DNA of 64,000 bases from Chrysoperla carnea (GCF_905475395.1 NC_058338.1:5904935-5968934), one strand, 5' to 3'. Positions 1-11,000 are shown, numbered from the stretch's first letter. Notes: generated from the letters alone by a model not told the origin. Translations and numbers: made by a program.

Positions 1-1950
1 GATGATTCCGAAATATTACTTTCACAAAACAAAGCAAGTAAACAAGCGTTCAATAAAAAATCGTACAAAAAATCACGAATAATTCATGTAAGTGATGATA
101 GTAGCGACAGTATTAGTTTCAAGGAAACTTCATTGAAAGTTGTCAATGATGATAAGATTACTTCAAGCAATGAAATTATCGAAAATCAATCTGTTGAAAA
201 CCAATTAGAAAGCAACAAAGATACAGAAAATCAACAAGAAAGTAACAAATCTGTCGATAATCAAGAAAGTAATTTGTCAAATGAAAGTTTAGAAGAAAGT
301 TCAATTGAAAAATTGGAGAATAGTTTAAATGAAATTAATAAATTACATACGATAATTGATAATATAACGGAAGTGATTACTGAAAATATTTCGAAGAAGA
401 AAAGAAGAAGTAGTTTGAGCTTATCGAAAATTACGAATGAAATAGCCGAAGTAATTAATGAATCAAGTAGTCCAAAGAAGCAAAAATTAAATGATACATC
501 TGAATCTATTCCTGAAACAAGTAATTTATCAGATCAAAAACTAAATAAAAGTTTAAACTCATCTGCGAATATTGAGACTACATCCAAAGTTATTTCTATA
601 ACAGATAAAAGATTAAATTCACCTGCTGTTCCTGATAATACATCCGAAAGTATTTCACCAAAGAAAAAACGTAAAAATAGTATGAACTCATCCGTTATTT
701 CTGAAAACATACTGCAAGCCATTACTAAAATAGAAACATCACCAAATAAAAAAAATAAAAGTTTAAGTTCTCTTGAAGTATCTGAAACTATACAAAAAAT
801 CGATATTTCACCAAAAAAGAAAAACAAAAGTTTAAATTCATCTGCTATATCTGGTGAAATAAATGAAATGTCTCAAGAAACCGACGTTACATCAGATAAA
901 AAATTAAACAAAAGCTTGTCTAATGTACTCGAAGAAACCAACGAGAATAACGTTTCTAAAAAGAAATTAAAAAAGAAACAATTAAACAAATCGAAAATTT
1001 CTGAAGATGATAATGTAATTTCTACTGATTCATCCGAAATTGTTACCAAAAAGCAGAAGAAACAAAAAAATAAACAATTAAACAAATCAAATATTTCTGA
1101 AGATTTGAATGTTGTTTCTGCTGGTACTTCAGAAGTTGTCACCAAAAAAGATGAGAAATTAAATAAATCAAATATTTCTAAAGAAGATCTTGATGTAACT
1201 TCTGCTGGTTCATCAGAAGGAATCAGCTCCAAAAAGAAAAAGAAATTAAAAAATAAAAAATTGAACAAATCAAATATTTCTGAAGAAATTAATGTAATTT
1301 CTGCTGGTACATCAGAAGTTGATATCAAAAAAGAGAAGAAATTAAAAAATAAACATGAAGAAGACTTTACTGAAATTTCTGCTGGTCCATCAGGAGAAGT
1401 TAGCTCAAAACAGAAAAAACTAAGAAATGAAAAACATAAATTAGAAGTCGAAGAAAATAAAAATATCAAAAAGAAGATACGCAAGACATCTTCTTCATCA
1501 TCAGAAGTTGAAGAAGAAATTAATGAAAAAGTCGCTAAAAAAACCGAAAAAGCAAAACAAAAATTAAAAGAAAAACTTGAATCAAATAAAAAATGGCTAG
1601 ATGAAAATTTTGTAGCCTTAAATGTTCAACTACCAAATTTATTAAATACTACATTTGAAACTGCAAAGAAAAGTGAAGAAACAAAAAAAGTGAAGGATAA
1701 TTCGAAAAAACGTAAAATTCATACAAATAATCAATTTGAGCCAACTAAAAAGAAATCAAAAGATTCTTCAACATCTTTTGATGGATTTGATGTGGTTAGT
1801 TTAGGACAAAAAATTACACCATCAAAACTTGGAACTACAGCGTTGAATTTCAAAAGTCAAAGATTATTCGGTAGTAATATTCCTAGGCAATCGTCTTTAG
1901 ATTTAGTTAATCAAAAAGCTAAATCATCTACAATTAATCGAAGAAAATGA
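1..1950 (+). CDS. Lys/Ser/Asn-rich repetitive protein, 3' part (5' partial)
   Basis: The frame is open from base 1 to the TGA at 1948-1950, giving 649 codons, and no start is visible, so the gene or exon begins upstream. I do not recognise the family. Almost the whole chain is a degenerate repeat of about 30-35 residues: basic KKxKK stretches, then LNKSNISE, then a hydrophobic/acidic spacer and a SAGTSEV-type motif. The best-preserved copies lie at 955-1440. Alternating basic and Ser/acidic blocks resemble nucleolar phosphoproteins such as Nopp140 or treacle, but the C-terminus does not look like theirs. The last about 120 residues are non-repetitive (KKWLDENFVALN, then DGFDVVSLGQKITPSKL, then FKSQRLFGSNIPRQSS) and could be a conserved domain. 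The many KKxK clusters suggest nuclear location (inference). That it is coding is fairly sure; the function is unknown. Confidence 0.75.
   Translation, partial: DDSEILLSQNKASKQAFNKKSYKKSRIIHVSDDSSDSISFKETSLKVVNDDKITSSNEIIENQSVENQLESNKDTENQQESNKSVDNQESNLSNESLEESSIEKLENSLNEINKLHTIIDNITEVITENISKKKRRSSLSLSKITNEIAEVINESSSPKKQKLNDTSESIPETSNLSDQKLNKSLNSSANIETTSKVISITDKRLNSPAVPDNTSESISPKKKRKNSMNSSVISENILQAITKIETSPNKKNKSLSSLEVSETIQKIDISPKKKNKSLNSSAISGEINEMSQETDVTSDKKLNKSLSNVLEETNENNVSKKKLKKKQLNKSKISEDDNVISTDSSEIVTKKQKKQKNKQLNKSNISEDLNVVSAGTSEVVTKKDEKLNKSNISKEDLDVTSAGSSEGISSKKKKKLKNKKLNKSNISEEINVISAGTSEVDIKKEKKLKNKHEEDFTEISAGPSGEVSSKQKKLRNEKHKLEVEENKNIKKKIRKTSSSSSEVEEEINEKVAKKTEKAKQKLKEKLESNKKWLDENFVALNVQLPNLLNTTFETAKKSEETKKVKDNSKKRKIHTNNQFEPTKKKSKDSSTSFDGFDVVSLGQKITPSKLGTTALNFKSQRLFGSNIPRQSSLDLVNQKAKSSTINRRK
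955..1440 (+). repeat. Tandem repeats of about 30 codons inside the Lys/Ser-rich CDS
   Basis: At least five consecutive units each carry LNKSxIS(E/K), then SxxxSE or SAGxSE, then a KKxKK block. Units differ by substitutions and small indels, so this is old protein-level repetition rather than a fresh DNA duplication. Weaker copies continue upstream to about 640 (for example KKKNKSLNSSAIS). Confidence 0.75.
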
Positions 1951-2046
1951 AAAACAAAATCGTTATTTTTATTTTTGTGTTGAGAGAATCAAAATTGACT
2001 AATTTTTAATTTATAATTATTATTTTAATTCATTCGTATTAATATA

Positions 2047-2747
2047 CAGTGTGTTCCCCGGATAGAGGTAACTATACTTGTCAATTTTCTTATTTTTCAT
2101 TTTAAGAAAATTAAAACTTCTAAATAATGTACAGGGTAGCCAAAAAATTGAAATCACTATTCTTTTTGGTAAACTACCCTTCCTTTTTATAAGTTGACAA
2201 AATGTTATTCAGAAAATTTGCTCGAAATTAACAATTATGACGCTATACAAAATATCAAGAAGATCCGTGTACTTTAATTATAGCATCATTTTTTATTTGA
2301 ACAAAAGTTTTAATTACAAAAAAATGTAACAAAAAAAATAATAATAAATCAATTTACATGTACTGTTCGAGAGTGTATTTTTTTTGTGGACTAGGTTAGA
2401 AAATTAAAAAGAAAATTAATTTTCTCGGATAAACATTCACTAAGAATGGAATTTTCAAAGTTGGAAAGGTCTTATTGGAATTCAGTCATGAATTTTAATC
2501 TTGAGTCATAATTGTTAATTTCGAGCAACTTTTCTTTGTAACATTTTGTCAACTTATAAAAAGGATGGGTAGTTTACCAAAATAGTGATACCAAATTTTT
2601 GGATACACTGTACATTATTTAGAAGTTTTAAATATATCTACATACTTTTCAGAATAAGCAAAATTTTTTATAAAGAACGGCTGTATTTCTTAAAATGCAA
2701 AATAAGAAAATTTACAAGTATATTTACCTCTATCCGGGGACACATTG
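2047..2747. mobile_element. Non-autonomous Tc1/mariner-like MITE, copy 1 (701 bp)
   Basis: The ends are long terminal inverted repeats beginning CAGTGTGTTCCCCGGATAG on the left and, reverse-complemented, CAATGTGTCCCCGGATAG on the right. TA flanks both ends (2045-2046 and 2748-2749), the target duplication of the Tc1/mariner superfamily. The arms stay similar for about 200 bp (the TAAACTACC and GTTGACAAAATGTTA blocks occur in both). There is no transposase reading frame inside. A second, truncated copy lies at about 36240-36752. Confidence 0.88.
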
Positions 2748-3632
2748 TATATATGTTATTTGTTTTTTTTTTTTATACTAAATACTTCTTAGTGTAGGGC
2801 GAATCAGCTTATAATTGTTGTCTTATTATTTAATTTTTGTTAAAATTCGCGAGAGAAAAAGCTCGAGAAATGCAACATTTCTACGAATGGAATTGGATAG
2901 TGGAAACAATTTTTTTAATATTAATTTTTCGACGAATTTTTTCTTGTAAGATTTACTGTTAATTTGAAGCCTTTGGAAAAACTAACTGTGGAAGCCAGTT
3001 TAAAATATGAGGGCTTTTTGGAGATTTTACACTCACAATCAGGGGCCAAGAATTCCTGAGTATTTAGGGTGAGATAGTGTGAATAAAAATGTATGCCTTA
3101 TTGGACTGAGAAAAAAAATGTTGCTGAGATGTTTCAACATTAAAACAAAACTTAAATAATTTGAAAAATTTAAAAATTCTATTTAATTCCTTATATTTTC
3201 ATGTATTTTTTGAGAATTGTGAAAATTTCGAAAGATTACGCTTGTTTTTTAAGTTGAAAATTACAAATAGTAGTAAGATTATTTCAAGTAAAAGCAAAAT
3301 TGCTCGAAATCTTTAAAATTGTAATTTGTAATTTTGTGATTTAGGTTGATAAAAATAATTAATTTGTCATACTCGCATTTTTTTTAGATATAATTTTTTG
3401 AATTTATTAAAAATAAAAATACTGAATAATATTGAATGAAGGTAGGAGAAGCTTTATTGTCTTTTTACAAGTACTCAAATATTTTGTACTTTGCTCGTTT
3501 TGTTATTGATTTCGTTATAAAAACTTTGTACTATTTTTTAGTTATACAAATGTTATGATACAATTATAAATATTCTAAATAAAAAAATGATTTCTTATGA
3601 TTTAATTTAATTTTTGATACTTCCTGATTTAC
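2748..3632. other. AT-rich intergenic stretch, no gene seen
   Basis: Both strands are broken by frequent stops and homopolymer runs. I see no conserved coding motif, RNA gene or clear repeat here. Confidence 0.6.
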
Positions 3633-4090
3633 CTAGCTGTAATAGGTTTCAAGAATGTGCAGTCCTGGTCCCGGAATTAAGCACATAAGTGATAGCTAGC
3701 GAAAAATTGATATCACAGCTGAAACGAATGACCCAAAATTAGTGGGTTTCAAAAAAATTCCAATAAGATCGGAACAAATTTGCCTGTGTTATCAAAAAAA
3801 TCGAATTTTTTAACTTAATGACGTCATCAGAATCCAAAAATTTTAATTTTTCTCTATCACATTCAAATTTTATCCAATTTTGATAAACCAAGTATGTAAT
3901 CCTACTAAATTTGGGTCATACTTTTCAAATTTGTGATCAAAATTAAGCTAGCTCTAATAGATTTCAAGAATGTGGAGTCCTGGTTCCGGAATTAAGCACA
4001 TAAGTGATATCTAGCGAAAAGTTGACGTTACAGCTGAAACGAATAACCCAAAATTAGTGGGTTTCAAAAAAAAATCCAATCCAACATAGG
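3633..4090. repeat. About 1.5 copies of a ~315-bp direct tandem repeat
   Basis: The block beginning TAGCTGTAATAGGTTTCAAG at 3633 recurs at about 3949 as TAGCTCTAATAGATTTCAAG. The match continues through GGAATTAAGCACATAAGTGAT, CAGCTGAAACGAAT and CCAAAATTAGTGGGTTTC. The offset is about 315 bases. This looks like a satellite fragment or a tandemly duplicated element, with no coding content. Confidence 0.8.
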
Positions 4091-4420
4091 TGATAGCTAG
4101 TAAAATAATGAAAATTACGGCTACAAGGTGGAGGGAAATTGAAACAAATCGCTACTTTACACGCAAGGGACATTATGGACGTAAAGTTGACAAGAGAGCA
4201 AAAACTGGTCTATATTTAATAATAGTCTATGACTAATGTCAAATATAAAATTGTCAATCACATACAAGAATAATCATTTTCGCCCACAGATATTTTGGTC
4301 CTTGGATTTTTTTTCTATTATGACACGACTTGGGATATCATCGTGAATTAAAAGGTGTATAAAAATATATAATATTATAAATTAAATCAATTTCTTCGAG
4401 TTTGTCGACCTTTAAACACA

Positions 4421-5554
4421 ATGTCAAATTCATTCCACGCCGAAAAAAATTTCCAATTAATCAAAAAAGAAGACATTAAAACTGAAATATTCGATCCAGA
4501 AATAACTATTAAAGAAGAAAATATAACAGAAGAATCGGAATTACAAACGGAATTCATTAAAACTGAAGATGTACAACAGGAAGAAGAACAGTTACACACG
4601 GAGTTAATAATAGTTAAATCTGAACCACAAGAAAATTTCTTCGATGAAAATGAACAGGTACCCAGTGAAGATAATAATTTTTCATGTGATATATGTGAAA
4701 AAACATTTACAATTAAAAGCAGTTTAATTCGACATAAACAAATTCATAGCGGTGAAAAACGTTATATGTGTAATATTTGTAATAAAACACTTTCCTCGAA
4801 AACAAGTTTAATTATACATAATCGTATTCATACCGGAGAAAAACCATTTTCATGTAATATTTGTAACAGAACATTTGCACAACAGAGTAGTTTAGTTTAT
4901 CATAATAGAATTCATGCGAAGGAACAAACATTTAGTGAAAAAACAGTGAGTGAAAATGTGAAAAATGTAAATTTTCTACCACAAAAACAAATTTATACGA
5001 ATAATAAAGAAATATCGTGCGATTTTTGTAATAAAACATTCACGACAACGAGTAATTTAACAATACATCAACGCGTTCATACCGGGGAAAAACCATTTGC
5101 ATGTGATGTTTGTAATAAAACATTTACATCGCAAAGTAATTTAAATTTACATCGACGAATTCATACCGGTGAAAAATTATATTCATGTGATGTTTGTGAT
5201 AAAAAATTTACATTTCAAAGTGGTTTAGTACAGCATAAACGATTACATACCGATGAAAAACCGTATTTATGTGATATTTGTAATAAAGCATTTACACAAC
5301 GAAGTATTTTAGATTATCATAGACGACGGCATACCGGGGAAAAACCATTTGAATGTGATTTATGTAATAAATCATTTACAACAAAACGACATTTAGATAG
5401 GCATAGAGAACATCATTTTGGGGATATTAATGATAAACCATTTCCGTGTGCTTTCTGTTTTAAACGATTTGATACGAAAAGAAATTTAGATAGGCATAAT
5501 CGATATCATCGAGGAGAAAAATTAATCTCTAATGAAATCACTTACACCCAATAG
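4421..5554 (+). CDS. C2H2 zinc-finger protein with nine fingers, single exon (377 aa)
   Basis: The ATG at 4421 sits in a good context (CACAATG) and opens an uninterrupted frame to TAG at 5552-5554. Residues 1-85 are acidic and carry repeated psi-K-x-E motifs (IKTE twice, IKEE, VKSE), the SUMO-attachment consensus. Nine C2H2 fingers follow, each C-x2-C-x12-H-x3-H. Fingers 1-3 are clustered, a spacer of about 35 residues with no finger follows, then fingers 4-9. TGEKP-type linkers join several fingers, the hallmark of sequence-specific DNA binding. The last two fingers are joined by a longer linker (HHFGDINDKPF). It is probably a nuclear transcription factor of the rapidly expanding insect C2H2 class, so no orthologue is named. 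The 3' flank carries a foldback element only 6 bp after the stop. Confidence 0.9.
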   Translation: MSNSFHAEKNFQLIKKEDIKTEIFDPEITIKEENITEESELQTEFIKTEDVQQEEEQLHTELIIVKSEPQENFFDENEQVPSEDNNFSCDICEKTFTIKSSLIRHKQIHSGEKRYMCNICNKTLSSKTSLIIHNRIHTGEKPFSCNICNRTFAQQSSLVYHNRIHAKEQTFSEKTVSENVKNVNFLPQKQIYTNNKEISCDFCNKTFTTTSNLTIHQRVHTGEKPFACDVCNKTFTSQSNLNLHRRIHTGEKLYSCDVCDKKFTFQSGLVQHKRLHTDEKPYLCDICNKAFTQRSILDYHRRRHTGEKPFECDLCNKSFTTKRHLDRHREHHFGDINDKPFPCAFCFKRFDTKRNLDRHNRYHRGEKLISNEITYTQ

Positions 5555-5560
5555 TCTAAT

Positions 5561-5888
5561 AAATTTCAGTTTTTGCCCCAATTTCCTAGATTTTGTATTT
5601 TTAAAATACGTATTTTCGACTACCAAGTAATGATCATCAGTAAGAATTAGCTACTCTTTGCTAATTTGGTGGCGAACTGCACAATGATTCTTTCGTGTGT
5701 GAACAGTATAAATTGTAGACACACGAAAGTATCATTGTGCAGTCCGCCACCAAATTAGCAAAGAGTAACATTCATAATAAGAGTAATCACTAGCTAATTC
5801 TTACTGATGATGACTACTTGGTAGTCGAAAATACGTTTTTTAAAAATACAAAGAACTGATCTAGGAAATTGGGGCCAAAATCGAAATT
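5561..5888. mobile_element. Foldback element (~328 bp) just after the zinc-finger stop codon
   Basis: Two arms of about 130 bp are near-perfect inverse complements. The left arm runs from GCCCCAATTTCCTAGA through CGACTACCAAGTA and TTTGGTGGCGAACTGCACAA. The right arm mirrors these blocks from ACACGAAAG to AGGAAATTGGGGCC. The loop is about 20 bp around 5703-5722. The right arm has an extra ~25 bp (CATTCATAATAAGAGTAATCA). There is no coding capacity. Transcripts of the upstream gene that extend past the stop would contain this hairpin. Confidence 0.88.
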
Positions 5889-6174
5889 TATTTCGATATA
5901 TCCCAGAGTTCTCATTTATTATCTTCGATAATATTTATATCCCAATAGTCTAGTTAACGAGTTCAAATTGATGAAATATAGAAATGATAGCCGTAAAAAT
6001 ACGTGTGATAGCTCATTGAATTCGTAATGATATCTCGAGAAAAATTTGCCCTATTCGTTTTTCAGCACATAACAAATTTCAATAGTTATTAAAAATTAAA
6101 GGTGAAAAAGAAGGTATTTCGTTTTTCGCCAATATTTGATAAAATATTAATATTTAAGAAATTTAAAAGATTTA

Positions 6175-6547
6175 CAGTCAAACCTGGATAAGCGAGAGTT
6201 CAAGGGAGCACAATCTCATTCTCGCTTGTATAGATTTCTCACTAACCCTAGTTTCTCGCTAATGCAGGTACATCGATAGCGTTTCTCTCTTATAGAGGTA
6301 CGCAGCAATAACAAGTCACAGTCACACAGTTCCTCCTAAATACATAATATAAATAAATAAAGCTCGACTGTAGCTTATAGAGGTATAGATAAGTAGCAGT
6401 CTCACTTACGGAGGTCTATGAGAGAAAAACGACTCTCTCTTATAGAGGTTTCTGTTTCTCGCTAATAGAGGTTTTGGGAGCTTAAAATAATGGGTCCTGG
6501 CTATTACTCTCACTTATAGAGTTTTCTCACTTATCCAGGTTTGACTG
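6175..6547. mobile_element. pogo-like MITE (373 bp) with TA duplication
   Basis: The left end CAGTCAAACCTGGATAAG and the right end CTTATCCAGGTTTGACTG are inverse complements. TA flanks both (6173-6174 and 6548-6549). The CAGTCAAACC start is typical of pogo/Tigger-type TIRs. Inside, a motif of the form CTTATAGAGGT recurs at least five times with small changes. No transposase frame is present. Confidence 0.88.
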
Positions 6548-6683
6548 TATTTAAGAAATTTTAATTTAACGCTGAAAATATATTTTAACCAATTAAAGAG
6601 ATTTCGTCATGAGGGTATTGGAATCGATAATTCTACGTATGTTTTATAGCATTTCCATAAATAAGTTAAAATGTAATTAAAAT

Positions 6684-6891
6684 TAATCGCATCAATGTTT
6701 TTACTCAGGAGTCCTTAATGACAGCTCCGATTTTGATGACTTTTTTTTAAAATGATTCTTTTTGTATATTATTTAAAATCAGAAACATTTCAGAGGAGTA
6801 ATCATTTTGAAAAAAGAAAACTCATCAAAATCGGAGCTGTTATTGAGGACTCCCTAAGAATAGCTATTTTATGTAATCCTTTTTGCGACTA
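6684..6891. mobile_element. Short foldback MITE, internally deleted copy
   Basis: The outer ends (TAATCGCAT... and ...GCGACTA) and inner arms (GGAGTCCTTAATGACAGCTC, mirrored by GAGCTGTTATTGAGGACTCC) are inverted. The same outer sequences flank a longer relative at 17144-17704, so this is a shortened family member of about 208 bp. Confidence 0.8.
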
Positions 6892-7988
6892 ATACGTAAC
6901 TTTCGTGCATCATTTTAATTTATTATTTTTTTATAAAAACTTTATACTATTTAAATAAAAATGTCTCAATGAAATATAAATTTTTTTCTTTTTTAACTGC
7001 TACTATCCTTAATAAGTACCTACTAAGACCCTTAAACCTAAAAAAACCTCAATCCATTGTTTGGTACATATATGACCCATTTTATTGTAAATATGCAATA
7101 AAATATTGGGATATTATAAAAGTACGTAAGCGGAAGATCAAGGCTTTTTTTCCACTTATAAAGAGTTTAGCCAAGTTTATGAGTTTTGGAGCTGCAAGAA
7201 ATTCGGTTCTCATTTTCAAAGTAAAAAAATTTAAGAAATTAACTCCGTTTGGGAAAATTGTGGTCTAAGAGGTTTTTTACAAGGAAAACGGGGTAACATC
7301 CTTTTGGAATATTTTCGAGGTTAAATAATAAATATAAAATTTTTATCTCAACCTCATATAAATGGATTAAAATTTGAATATACTCTTAATAATGAGAAAA
7401 GGGTTACAAATCTAAACTAAGAAAAATGAAATACATTTCTAGTTGATCTATGAATTGAATAGATTCCGGTGGTTTGAAATGGCGCAAATATTATACATAT
7501 TTATTATAAAATAGTGTTTATTCTGAAGTATATAAAAATGTGATGAAACACTACTTTTATCCGAGTTTCCGAGTATTTTTAGACAGCAGCAAATACAGGT
7601 TATAATTAAGCATTTTTCGACATATTCTGTCCGAAACAACAAAGCGAGCTGTTATCTCTAAGGTCATTTCATATACATGGTATAAAAATATAAAGATGTC
7701 ACTATTTACCGTTTATACTTTTAATACATGTATCATACGTACATAATATTTCAGTGAATCAAACCCAAACACCCATCACTGATTCGAATGTTTGATCTTA
7801 GCATGTGTATTGTCCCGCCTAATATTTTAATGCTTATGTTTGGTTTTGAGAGATGTCCGTTGTCTTGTAAAGTTGTAACACGACAGTTCATAAATGTTGT
7901 AATAATTAATATTTTTATAATACAAACAAATAAAGTGTATAATTAAGTTTTAAAAATTGTTTAAATGGTGTATTAATTGAAATTAAAC
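6892..7988. other. Upstream region of Iswi, AT-rich, no gene supported
   Basis: A 99-codon frame at 6969-7268 has no recognisable domain and has AT-driven codon content, so it is not called. The core promoter and 5' UTR of Iswi should lie near the 3' end of this stretch. I see no TATA box I would defend, as AT richness makes any match meaningless. Confidence 0.5.
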
Positions 7989-8039
7989 ATGTCTAAATCG
8001 GAAGAAACCATGGAAACAGCTGAACCCGGCGATAATTCT
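7989..8039 (+). CDS. Iswi: Iswi exon 1
   Basis: It encodes 17 residues from MSKSEET, ending at codon TCT before donor GTAAGT (8040). A second in-frame ATG lies seven codons in. Phase 0 joins exon 2 and gives the acidic Ser/Thr-rich N-terminus typical of insect ISWI. Confidence 0.88.
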
Positions 8040-11000
8040 GTAAGTTGTAATTTCAACCATTTTAAAATTTAAAAAAATAACTTAAGAAATAAATAACATT
8101 TCAATAAAACATTGATTTTATTTGTAAAAAAATAATTTCATTTAATTTTAAATGTTTGCATGAATTGAAATTTGTTTTCTAGAACGAGTCTACGTCGGAC
8201 ACAATGTCCTCGCGTGGTAAAGGAGAAGATTTTGAAACAAAAATTGAGACAGATCGTAGCAAACGGTTTGAATATCTGTTAAAACAAACTGAAATTTTCT
8301 CACATTTTATGACAAGTAATCAACCGAAAACTTCACCTGGATCATCGAAACCAAAAGCTGGTCGACCGAAAAAATTGAAAGAGGATGGAACTCCTAACAA
8401 GCCACAAACGGAAAAAGAAATTGCTGAGTATGTATTACTTGTTTTTTTAAGTTAAATCATTTTATTGTTAAAATTAGATAATCCCAATATACGGAGGTTA
8501 TATGAGTGTTTTAATTTACAATTTTTGTACCCTGTTTACAGGGTGTCCCTTTTAACCTGACGCTTGAAACTCGATAAATAAATTCATTCGAAGAAAGTCC
8601 TTCAATAGAAAAATGTTTCATAGGCACACATCTTATACCGACATCGAATTTGGTCTAGGTTAGGTTAGAGTGGCTGTCCTGGGGTGGGACACACTTAGAC
8701 CATAGGGCCCGTTGTGATACCGTAAAAGAGTTGGCCCATCCCCGACCACTACTCCATGAACCATTTGAACCATTAAGAACAGCAGGAGGGCTTTGACGTC
8801 GACTTTAAGTCGGAGAGGTCGTCAAAGAGAAGCTGGCTCAAGTAAGTCTATCTCCTCATGACAAGAGCTGGGCAGTGACATAGAAGATGAGACATTATCT
8901 CCTCCTCGTCACCACTGTGACAGCTCCTGCAGTAGTCGTGATACACTGCCAGGCCTAAGCGTTTAACATGTTTGCTACCCAGTCAGTGTCCTGTGATAGC
9001 CGCAACAACTTTGTGAACAGAGGCCCTTGGAAGTGATATGAGAACTTCTAAACGCCTGCGATTGTACTCAGACCATATCTGTCTTGTAGTACCACAAGTA
9101 CGTTCTTCCCTTCATTTAAGATAATATCATACAGTATGTCAACAAATTTGACAAGCCCGTACTTTGATGTCACGTCCGTATAAAAATTTGAATTTCCGTT
9201 TTAGAAATTTTTAAATGCCCTCATTGTATTTGTACTTTTATTAATTAATTTTAAGTAATTAAGAAGATATTAATTACTAAAATAATGGTTTAGTTGAAAT
9301 GTCCAGTCAATAAAGTTACGGAAGAAAAATATTTGAACCAAATTTAAATTTCATGAATATTCGCTATTGGCATTCCGAAAGAATCTAGAAAATATTTTCG
9401 AAAACCAAAACGTATGGTAGCCGAAAGGCCGCTTTAAGTGTGTTGATTTTTTAAATTCGTAAAACATTATTCAATTTGTTTTCACTTGTTCAAATTATAA
9501 TTTCAGTCATCGTCATCGAAAAACTGAACAAGAAGAAGATGAAGAATTATTGGCTGAAACAAATGCCAAACCTAAAGCAACTATACGATTTGATGCCTCT
9601 CCGCATTATATAAAAAATGGTGAACTTCGAGATTATCAAGTACGCGGTTTAAATTGGATGATTTCCTTATACGAAAATGGTATTAATGGAATATTAGCCG
9701 ATGAAATGGGTCTGGGTAAAACCTTACAAACAATCTCGTTGTTAGGTTTCATGAAACATTACAAAAGTATACATGGACCACATATTGTAATTGTACCAAA
9801 ATCAACGTTAGCAAATTGGATGAATGAATTTAAAAAATGGTGTCCATCGTTAAGAGCTGTTTGCTTGATTGGTGATCAAGAAACACGTAGTGTTTTTATT
9901 CGAGATGTAATGATGCCTGGTGAATGGGATGTTTGTATTACATCCTATGAAATGGTTATCAAAGAAAAATCGGTTTTTAAGAAATTTAACTGGCGTTATA
10001 TGGTTATTGACGAAGCGCATCGTATTAAAAACGAAAAATCGAAGTTATCCGAAATTTTACGTGAATTTAAAACAACAAATCGCTTACTTCTAACAGGAAC
10101 ACCGTTACAAAATAATCTCCATGAATTATGGTCTCTCTTAAACTTTTTACTCCCAGATGTGTTTAACTCATCGGATGATTTCGATTCATGGTTTAATACT
10201 AATCAATTTTTGGGTGATAACAGTTTAGTTGAACGTTTACATGCCGTTTTACGTCCATTCTTGTTGAGACGTTTAAAGAGTGAAGTCGAAAAACGTTTAA
10301 AACCTAAAAAAGAGGTTAAAGTTTACGTTGGGCTTAGTAAAATGCAACGTGAATGGTATACGAAAGTTTTAATGAAAGATATCGATGTTGTAAATGGTGC
10401 TGGTAAAATTGAAAAAATGCGCTTACAAAATATTCTTATGCAACTTCGAAAATGTACAAATCATCCATATTTATTCGATGGAGCTGAACCAGGTCCACCG
10501 TATACAACCGACGAACATTTAGTATACAATTGTGGTAAAATGGTGATCTTGGATAAGTTGTTACCAAAATTAAGAGAACAAGGTTCTCGTGTACTTATTT
10601 TTAGTCAAATGACACGTATGTTAGATATTCTTGAAGATTATTGCCATTGGCGACAATTTAAATATTGTCGATTGGATGGTCAAACACCACATGAAGATCG
10701 TCAACGGCAAATTAATGAATATAACGAGGATAATAGTGAGAAATTTATTTTTATGTTGTCCACACGAGCTGGTGGTTTGGGTATTAATTTAGCAACGGCT
10801 GATGTTGTAATTATTTATGATTCGGATTGGAATCCACAAATGGATTTACAAGCTATGGATCGTGCTCATCGTATTGGACAAAAGAAACAAGTACGTGTAT
10901 TCCGATTTATTACGGATAATACCGTTGAAGAAAAAATTGTTGAACGTGCTGAAGTTAAATTACGTTTAGATAAATTAGTTATACAACAAGGGCGATTAGT

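Noticed and set aside
873..1484. Long minus-strand frame opposite the Lys/Ser-rich gene
   Set aside because: It is the antisense of AAA/GAA-rich codons (Phe/Ser-rich shadow); the plus-strand frame is longer and repeat-structured.
5558..5563. AATAAA overlapping the start of the foldback after the zinc-finger stop
   Set aside because: Only three bases after the stop codon, too close to act as a normal poly(A) signal.
6969..7268. 99-codon open frame upstream of Iswi
   Set aside because: Composition follows A/T runs, there is no domain or neighbour support, and it lies beside repeats.
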